5,864 bases of DNA, from assembly GCA_902493085.1 (NCBI GenBank), contig CABUOH010000086.1:1-5864 (forward strand), given 5' to 3'. The position numbers and the translations under genes were made by a program. Under the pieces are notes generated by a model that was not told the DNA's origin, ran no database searches, and saw only the letters and a program-made list of their open reading frames with translations. The stretch comes from an uncultured Sutterella sp. Lineage in GTDB: Bacteria > Pseudomonadota > Gammaproteobacteria > Burkholderiales > Burkholderiaceae_F. Shown here in pieces: positions 1 to 4,243 of the stretch. Position 1 is the stretch's first letter. Each line of letters begins with the position of its first letter.

Positions 1-1
1 C

Positions 2-37
2 TCGGTCAAGAAGGCCGCGGCGCATGAGCCTGCATGA
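2..37 (+). CDS. C-terminal end of a plus-strand gene (partial)
   Basis: In frame 2 the first 11 codons read SVKKAAAHEPA and end at TGA (35-37), immediately before a plus-strand intrinsic terminator. That placement is what one expects of a gene tail. The other plus frames fit less well: frame 1 stops at 25-27 and frame 3 runs open through the hairpin. The Lys/Ala-rich tail is too short to identify a family. The gene body lies left of the window. Confidence 0.45.
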   Translation, partial: SVKKAAAHEPA

Positions 38-38
38 C

Positions 39-79
39 GAAGCCGGAAATCCGGGATCCAACCGGGCTTCCGGCTTTTT
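39..79 (+). terminator. Rho-independent terminator
   Basis: AAGCCGGA (40-47) pairs perfectly with TCCGGCTT (69-76). Inside it CCGG (51-54) can pair with CCGG (62-65). A run of five T's (75-79) follows on the plus strand, partly within the stem foot. The other strand has no T-tract after the stem, so the terminator serves the plus-strand gene ending at 37. It lies between that gene and the convergent hydrolase gene. Confidence 0.8.
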
Positions 80-118
80 GTTGCCCGCCCCGCCGACGAC
101 CTCCGTTCGCACGGGCGG

Positions 119-865
119 CTACCGCTGCCGGATCCAGGCCTTGATCGCCCCGACCACCGTCTCCTCAATGCCCGCATAGCCGTGGTGCGAGAACGGCTGA
201 CAAGGATTTCCTTCCTGCGTTCCGCCCTCGACCGCGATGAAGTCCGTGCCGTACCGCTCGGCAGACTTCTGCGCAGCCGCAAAGCTCGTCGCGCCGCATG
301 CGTCGTTGCGGTGGTGCACGATGAGCTGCCGGTTCTTGAACTTTCGGGCGTCGAAGCTGACGATCGAAGAGAGGCTCGACGTGTGAATCACGCCCTTGAC
401 GTCGTCCTGAATCTCGGGCGCGAGGCGCATGGTGTCGAAGGTGCCTCGGCTCGTGCCGAGCAGATAGAGGTCAGCCTTCGGAAAACGTGCTTTGAGGTGC
501 GAGGCAAGGCAGTGAAATCGCACCGGATCCGGAGACGAGTCCGTTGCAGCGGTCGCAAACGCGTCGTCGACCATCAGGTTTCGGGTGCGAAGCAGAAAGT
601 TGGTTTTCTTCCGATAGACGAGCCTTTCCTTCCCGTCGAGATGCGGATTGACGATGCCGTCGCCGCCCGGAAAGAGAATCTGCACAAAGCTTGGATCGCC
701 CGTCTTGGAGCGGTTGAGCACGTAGGGCACCGACACGTCCGCACAGACGGCCGTCTCCAGCGTCTCGACCTGCGGTTGAGCTGCCTGCAGGCTTGTGCAG
801 GCAAGGAGCGCCGTCAGCGCAATTGCCGTTTGACTCAAATCCATCCTCCCCGCCCTCTTGAGCAT
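119..865 (-). CDS. Exported alpha/beta hydrolase (probable serine esterase/lipase fold)
   Basis: A 248-residue protein with the expected alpha/beta-hydrolase landmarks in order: an N-terminal export signal (hydrophobic about 12-29), an oxyanion-type FPGGDG (65-70), the nucleophile elbow GTSRG (137-141, Ser139), a HHRND segment (Asp188 as acid candidate) and FSHHGY (His227 or His228 as base). The combination of GTSRGT, HHxxDxC and HHG, with Cys190 and Cys222 near the acid and base, matches a group of small exported hydrolases known in Burkholderiales-type bacteria. The substrate cannot be read from sequence. Two starts are possible. ATG at 865 gives a basic n-region (LKRAGR) typical of signal peptides. 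ATG at 844 has the better-placed ribosome site (AGAGGG about 8 nt upstream) but gives an uncharged n-region. LLAC at 20-23 is a weak lipobox, so lipoprotein export is possible. TAG stop at 119-121. Confidence 0.85.
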   Translation of the reverse strand: MLKRAGRMDLSQTAIALTALLACTSLQAAQPQVETLETAVCADVSVPYVLNRSKTGDPSFVQILFPGGDGIVNPHLDGKERLVYRKKTNFLLRTRNLMVDDAFATAATDSSPDPVRFHCLASHLKARFPKADLYLLGTSRGTFDTMRLAPEIQDDVKGVIHTSSLSSIVSFDARKFKNRQLIVHHRNDACGATSFAAAQKSAERYGTDFIAVEGGTQEGNPCQPFSHHGYAGIEETVVGAIKAWIRQR

Positions 866-1203
866 TCCGCTTCATTGCGCACGAACCACAGTCCCGACCG
901 CATGAGTCTCGCGCTTCGGTTCATGGACTTTTGCCTTGAGCCGATCAACGTCGATCGTGACATCTTCTTCGGCTTCCCTTTCAATCTTTCGCCTGACGCC
1001 CACGCCTTTTTTCAAAACCGCCGCGAACAAAAGCAATCGTTTCCGCAACAACGATAACAGACAATGGACGCCGTTTCAGCTGAGCCCGGCAGCGCGTTTC
1101 CTGCAAACAGCCTTACCGCAGGCGAAACAAGGGCGGAACAAGGGAAACGTCTCCCATAAAACTACGCTACGATTGAAGATCGCTTCTTCTTTCCGGAGGT
1201 GTC
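866..1203. other. Divergent intergenic region, no confident gene
   Basis: This 338-bp gap separates the outward-reading hydrolase and the 1204 gene and must hold their promoters. For the plus-strand gene the only clear signal is the ribosome site GGAGGT at 1195-1200. TACGAT at 1168-1173 is a possible but weak -10 box. I found no convincing -35/-10 pair for the hydrolase. Positions 872-1057 show codon-like base periodicity in one pair of overlaid frames (see findings), but neither strand offers an ATG with a ribosome site. Confidence 0.5.
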
Positions 1204-2070
1204 ATGTCGAAGCTTCTTCCCGCCGCTCTTTTGCTTTGCTGCGCTCTGGCCGCAGGCGCGCAGTCCGTCGCCGCACCGGCGGACGACGCCCTTTTGCGCG
1301 AAGAGATCGAGGCCGGCCTGACGGATCCCGCCGTCATCGAGGGAAGCGCCGAGGCTTTCGGCTTCGGCGAGAACAAAGCCGGCGCCTACGGCGACTTCAT
1401 GGAGAAGCTCGCAGACAACCCGCTCTTTCTCGACCGCGTCGTGAGCGAATTCAGAAAAGCCGGCATCGACGGCGCGAAGCTGCGCGCCGTGCAGGAACAC
1501 GGCACGAGCGACGAATATGCGGCGCTCTCCGAAGAGATTCTTCAGGGGAGCCTTCTGCTCACTCAGCGCCTCATGTCCGAGGGCGTTCCCTACTCGAGCG
1601 CCCGCATCATGAAGGCCGAGATGCGCACGACGCGCGCGCTCTGCGACCGTCTTTCCGCCAAGGCCTGCCGAGACCTCAATCTTTCGGGCGCTCAGGCACT
1701 CTCCTATGACGACCTTGACGCTGCGGCGAAGTCGCTCGCGAGAAACATGAGCGAGAAGGACGTGCGCACAATGTTCGAATTCAAGCTCGAATGCATTGAG
1801 AACGCCCTCAAGGACAAGAAGCCCGAGATGACGCCCGAAGACGTCAAAAAGGCGCGGGCGGCCTATTCGGCTGCGCTTGAAGCATCGCTTCGCAAGGAAA
1901 AGGCGGACGTCCGCGAGCGGTTCAGGAGGACCGTCGCCAACATGTCCGCCGCTTCCGACGAAGCCGTCTGCGAAGCCTTCCGAATCATCTACGGTGCCAT
2001 CCTCGAGACGACGAAGGACGACCCAGAAGGGAATGTGCTCAGGGCCTTCTACACCGGGAAGCTTCTGTGA
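1204..2070 (+). CDS. Exported alpha-helical protein of unknown function
   Basis: A 288-residue protein that I do not recognise. ATG at 1204 is supported by GGAGGT four bases upstream. Residues 1-19 form a classic signal peptide: MSK, then a hydrophobic run to about 18, with AGA-Q (17-20) as the likely signal peptidase I site. The predicted location is therefore periplasm or outside. The mature part is rich in Ala, Glu, Lys, Arg and Leu and looks all-helical. It has no membrane segment after the signal and no catalytic motif I can name. Four cysteines remain after cleavage (147, 155, 197, 256) and could form two disulfides. The segment about 205-245 is highly charged and could be a long helix or coiled coil. 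It appears monocistronic: the hydrolase gene diverges from it, and repeat DNA begins within about 25 bp of its TGA. It is real by codon use, start context and signal peptide. Confidence 0.85.
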   Translation: MSKLLPAALLLCCALAAGAQSVAAPADDALLREEIEAGLTDPAVIEGSAEAFGFGENKAGAYGDFMEKLADNPLFLDRVVSEFRKAGIDGAKLRAVQEHGTSDEYAALSEEILQGSLLLTQRLMSEGVPYSSARIMKAEMRTTRALCDRLSAKACRDLNLSGAQALSYDDLDAAAKSLARNMSEKDVRTMFEFKLECIENALKDKKPEMTPEDVKKARAAYSAALEASLRKEKADVRERFRRTVANMSAASDEAVCEAFRIIYGAILETTKDDPEGNVLRAFYTGKLL

Positions 2071-2094
2071 AGCCCTTGGCCAGTTCAGGCGGCC

Positions 2095-2144
2095 GGTACA
2101 CTTTTACGCCGCGCTGCTGGTACATTTTTATTCCGCGTTTGACA
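2095..2144 (-). repeat. Tandem 24-bp units resembling an IS21-type terminus
   Basis: Units at 2095-2118 and 2119-2142 match at 17 of 24 positions and share GGTACA, TTTTA and CCGCG blocks. The second runs into GACA, so on the minus strand the block begins TGTCAAACGCGG. Repeated GTACA-TTTT units ending in a TGT/ACA edge are typical of the ends of some IS21-family elements (recalled pattern, not searched). No transposase or helper ATPase gene and no second end are present. If this assignment is right, it is a solo end or a remnant with its outer edge at 2144. Confidence 0.4.
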
Positions 2145-2175
2145 GGCGCGACGCCGACATGCACCCGGTGCTGGC

Positions 2176-2302
2176 CCGGTACGACCGGTTTACTCCCACA
2201 AGCGAATAATTTCCAAGCAGCTCCCTGCTTAGGGCCACAGGGATTCTCACCTTCGTGAGCTCCAAACTCGTGTTTCGCAATGCTCGATTCGTCGGCGAAA
2301 CA
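2176..2302. other. Cluster of short perfect inverted repeats
   Basis: Perfect stems occur at CCGGT/ACCGG (2176-2180/2184-2188), AAGCAG/CTGCTT (2215-2220/2225-2230), CTCAC/GTGAG (2246-2250/2255-2259) and TGTTTCGC/GCGAAACA (2271-2278/2295-2302). CCCTG/CAGGG (2223-2227/2238-2242) is an alternative to the second stem. None is followed by a T-run, so they are not intrinsic terminators. They could belong to a structured RNA, a mobile-element remnant or chance. The strand is undetermined. Confidence 0.35.
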
Positions 2303-2357
2303 GATTCCGACGGCGGGCGACGGGGGCGACAACATTCTTCCCTGCCCGCTCAAGTCG

Positions 2358-2624
2358 TCACTCTCCGGGCACGTCGACGTCAATCGAGCCGACCATCCAG
2401 CCCTTGAATTCCTCCAAGGCCGCGACCTCCTCCATCGTGGAAGGCTTCGGAATTGCCGTCCCGTCCTCCAATACGCACTCAACCCAGCCGTCGGCCGCCT
2501 CCTTCGCATTCCCGAAGGCCTCTTCGAGCGTGTCGCCCGCCGAAAAGCATCCCGGCAAATCCGGGATCACGACGCCGTACGCATGGGTTTCGTCGCCGTG
2601 CTCAACAACAATCGGATAACGCAT
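2358..2624 (-). CDS. HicB-like antitoxin, short form, no HicA partner seen
   Basis: An 88-residue protein with the diagnostic HicB N-terminal domain: MRYPIVVE strand, AYGVVIPDLPGCFSAGD (15-31), the following TLEEAFGNAKEA helix (32-43) and IPKPS (58-62). In toxin-antitoxin pairs HicB blocks the HicA mRNA interferase and represses its own operon through a C-terminal ribbon-helix-helix or helix-turn-helix domain. Here the protein ends at IDVDVPGE, about where that domain would begin. It is thus either a naturally short HicB-like protein or a truncated one. I chose ATG at 2624 because GAGG lies 6 nt upstream and HicB proteins normally begin MRYP. An in-frame ATG (2630) and TTG (2636) are less likely. 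No HicA-like sequence is visible within about 200 bp on either side. It lies 164 bp downstream of the ATPase on the same strand, so read-through is possible. Confidence 0.8.
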   Translation of the reverse strand: MRYPIVVEHGDETHAYGVVIPDLPGCFSAGDTLEEAFGNAKEAADGWVECVLEDGTAIPKPSTMEEVAALEEFKGWMVGSIDVDVPGE

Positions 2625-2761
2625 GACCATCCTCAAGAAAACAGACGGGAGCCCGAACGCGCCCGCAGGAGAAGCAGTTTAGGGTTGTCGCACTCGAAAT
2701 CAACCTTGATGAAGACGTAAATGCCGCCGACGCAACTACCGAAAAGTGCTTTACGATTCCA

Positions 2762-2787
2762 CAATAACTCACCAAAAGTGAATAATT
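2762..2787. repeat. Imperfect inverted repeat after the ATPase gene
   Basis: AATAACTCAC (2763-2772) and GTGAATAATT (2778-2787) are complementary at 8 of 10 positions around CAAAA. The repeat starts directly after the ATPase TGA (2789-2791) and lies upstream of hicB. It has no T-tract on the minus strand, so it is a poor terminator. It could be a protein-binding site or chance in AT-rich DNA. Confidence 0.3.
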
Positions 2788-2788
2788 C

Positions 2789-3985
2789 TCATTTATCCGC
2801 GCTCGATGCTTCATCCTGAGGGGCCGACTTGAAGACAACCTCCAAGCTCACCGGCGCTTCCGGCTCTTGATCAATGTTCTCGGGCGAGACCACGGTCACG
2901 GGAATATTGGGATACGCACGCTTGAAGGCCTTGAGCGACGTCGAATTGGTTTTGCTCCCGGCTTTGCACTCAAAGGCGGCGATGGTGCCGTTCACCACTT
3001 CGACGAAATCCATCTCATGCTGCTTCTTCGTGCGCCAGAAGTAAATCTCCCCTCCGTCGCGTCTGAATGCATGCCGCTTCAAGCGCTCGGTGAAAAACAG
3101 ATTTTCCCAAAGCGCGCCCTTGTCTTCTCTTGCCGGCAGCGGCGTGAAGTTCTTCAAAAGCGCATTGCGAATGCCGTTGTCGTAAAAATAGATCTTTTTA
3201 CTGAGCTTCAGCTCCGCCGTCGGATTCCTCGTCCAGGAAGGCACGACCTTCACAATGAAGCAGGCGGCGAGCAAGTCCACGTAGCGCTCGATGGTTTTGT
3301 TCTGAATGCCCAACTCGCCCGCGATGGAACCATAGCGAATTTCAGATCCAACATTGGCGGCGAGAAAGGTCACGAGCTTGGTCAAATCCGTCGGCCTGCG
3401 GACCTCTGCCAGTCGGAAGAGATCCTTGTAGAGAAGGGAATCAGTGAAGTCGAGCAGATACTCCCCGGCATGAACCGGATCATTGATGACGTCCGGCAGG
3501 CAGCCGTAGATCATGCGTTCGTTCATTTGACGTTTCACTTCGATCCAGCTGGCGTGTTTGGCGAGCTCCTCAAGCGAGAACGGCCATAGATTGTAGGAGT
3601 TGAAGCGTCCGGCGGCGGATTCCTTCAGATGGCCGCCGAGATCGAGCGCGCTCGAGCCCGTCACATAGATGCGCGAATCCGCGGTGTTGTTGTCGACCAT
3701 GCGCTTGATGACGCGCCCAATGTCGGGCACGAACTGCGCTTCATCGATGATGACGTTGGGAAACTGCTGCGTGAGGGTGAGATATGACTTCGGATCCGCG
3801 AGGATGCTCAAGTCATCTTCGTCCTCGCCCGTAAGTTTGATGAATCGCTGATCCCGCACCAGATGCTCAAGCATCGTGCTTTTGCCGACCTGACGCGGGC
3901 CGATGATCAGCTCCGCCCGATTGCGAAGCGTGCCCGCCGAGACGGGATCCTCAAGGTCTCGATGAATGTACGGAAATTTGGCCAT
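2789..3985 (-). CDS. DUF4143-type P-loop ATPase (AAA-like, with restriction-endonuclease-like tail)
   Basis: A 398-residue protein with full family architecture. The N-terminal ATPase domain has Walker A GPRQVGKST (29-37), Walker B NVIIDEAQ (77-84), a sensor-like VTGSSALDL (108-116) and AGRF (125-128, Arg127 as a finger candidate). A winged-helix-like stretch IAGELGIQNKTIERYVDLL follows (221-239). The C-terminal DUF4143 region has WENLF (293-297), then EIYFWR (313-318), MDFVEV (325-330) and FECKAG (338-343). The Glu/Asp/Glu-x-Lys spacing recalls a PD-(D/E)xK nuclease core; whether it cuts DNA is unknown. Such ATPases are common in gut and host-associated bacteria and vary between strains; their function is not established. 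ATG at 3985 is supported by the conserved start of the family and by AGAGG 11 nt upstream, which is rather distant. Control is probably through the palindromes at 4013-4070. Length is normal and there is no frameshift. Confidence 0.92.
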   Translation of the reverse strand: MAKFPYIHRDLEDPVSAGTLRNRAELIIGPRQVGKSTMLEHLVRDQRFIKLTGEDEDDLSILADPKSYLTLTQQFPNVIIDEAQFVPDIGRVIKRMVDNNTADSRIYVTGSSALDLGGHLKESAAGRFNSYNLWPFSLEELAKHASWIEVKRQMNERMIYGCLPDVINDPVHAGEYLLDFTDSLLYKDLFRLAEVRRPTDLTKLVTFLAANVGSEIRYGSIAGELGIQNKTIERYVDLLAACFIVKVVPSWTRNPTAELKLSKKIYFYDNGIRNALLKNFTPLPAREDKGALWENLFFTERLKRHAFRRDGGEIYFWRTKKQHEMDFVEVVNGTIAAFECKAGSKTNSTSLKAFKRAYPNIPVTVVSPENIDQEPEAPVSLEVVFKSAPQDEASSADK

Positions 3986-4012
3986 CGATGCGTTCGCCTC
4001 TTTAAATGGAAC

Positions 4013-4036
4013 TTTTTGGGATTATACTCCCAAAAA
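4013..4036 (-). promoter_or_regulatory. Palindromic operator 1 enclosing a TATAAT -10 box
   Basis: TTTTTGGGA (4013-4021) and TCCCAAAAA (4028-4036) form a perfect 9-bp inverted repeat around TTATAC. On the minus strand positions 4026-4021 read TATAAT, a perfect -10 box, which would start transcription near 4014 and give a leader of about 28 nt before the ATPase ATG. No good -35 hexamer sits 16-18 bp upstream. A protein bound to this repeat would cover the -10 box, so repression is the simplest reading (inference). Confidence 0.7.
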
Positions 4037-4042
4037 AGTAGC

Positions 4043-4070
4043 AAATTTTGGGATTACAATCCCAAAATTT
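4043..4070 (-). promoter_or_regulatory. Palindromic operator 2 (13-bp perfect arms)
   Basis: AAATTTTGGGATT (4043-4055) is perfectly complementary to AATCCCAAAATTT (4058-4070), with only AC between. Its 22-bp core matches that of operator 1 at 20 positions (shared half-sites TTTTGGGATT and TCCCAAAA). The two centres are 32 bp apart, close to three helical turns. It covers the -35 region of the ATPase promoter. Its own core also contains TGTAAT on the minus strand. Confidence 0.7.
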
Positions 4071-4167
4071 TCCGATTTGAAATGATTCGACCGAAAACGG
4101 CCTTTCAGATCCCGCCCCAATTCACTGAAAGACAGATTGCGTTGATTCAGGGCCGGCGACAGAAAAC

Positions 4168-4197
4168 AGAACGGCCGGAGGCAAATCCGGCCGTTCT
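4168..4197 (-). terminator. Rho-independent terminator of the C69 peptidase gene
   Basis: AGAACGGCCGGA (4168-4179) pairs perfectly over 12 bp with TCCGGCCGTTCT (4186-4197) around a 6-nt loop. On the minus strand the stem is followed by GTTTTCTG, a short U-rich tail. It lies 47 bp beyond the peptidase stop codon and insulates the ATPase control region from upstream transcription. Confidence 0.85.
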
Positions 4198-4243
4198 TGA
4201 GCTGCAAGGCCCGGCCCCGCATTCGGAGCCGGACTCGGCTTGA

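Larger units (their letters stand above)
2071..2357. other. Gene-free stretch with IS-like repeat and hairpins
   Basis: There is no convincing gene between the end of the exported protein and the hicB-like gene. The left part holds two tandem 24-bp units (2095-2142). The right part (2176-2302) holds several perfect short inverted repeats. Open frames cross the region on both strands, but none has a credible start, ribosome site or recognisable motif. I looked for hicA here, downstream of hicB, and did not find it. Confidence 0.55.

Noticed and set aside
182..1057. Long plus-strand open frame antisense to the hydrolase
   Set aside because: It is Arg/Val-rich antisense of a well-supported gene, with no ribosome site or family motif. 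GC-rich genes often leave the opposite strand open.
1064..1159. 31-codon plus-strand open frame starting ATG at 1064
   Set aside because: It has no ribosome site and no motif, and it lies in the presumed promoter region of the 1204 gene.
2145..2310. Group II intron or transposase remnant
   Set aside because: I could not find a domain V-like hairpin or any transposase motif in the three frames of either strand. Only unexplained short hairpins remain.
2626..2788. Possible hicA upstream of hicB
   Set aside because: Open frames on both strands lack the HicA GSH and GT-rS-I-K-ag motifs, and none has an ATG with a ribosome site. One plus-strand frame here (VVALEINLDEDV, ending TAA near 2766) looks protein-like but has no start codon after the preceding stop.
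2867..3589. 240-codon plus-strand open frame across the ATPase gene
   Set aside because: It is an antisense shadow of a gene with clear Walker motifs and has no recognisable domain of its own.
4043..4074. Palindrome followed by TTTT read as a plus-strand terminator
   Set aside because: No plus-strand gene leads into it. The near-identical second palindrome and the TATAAT fit an operator/promoter better.
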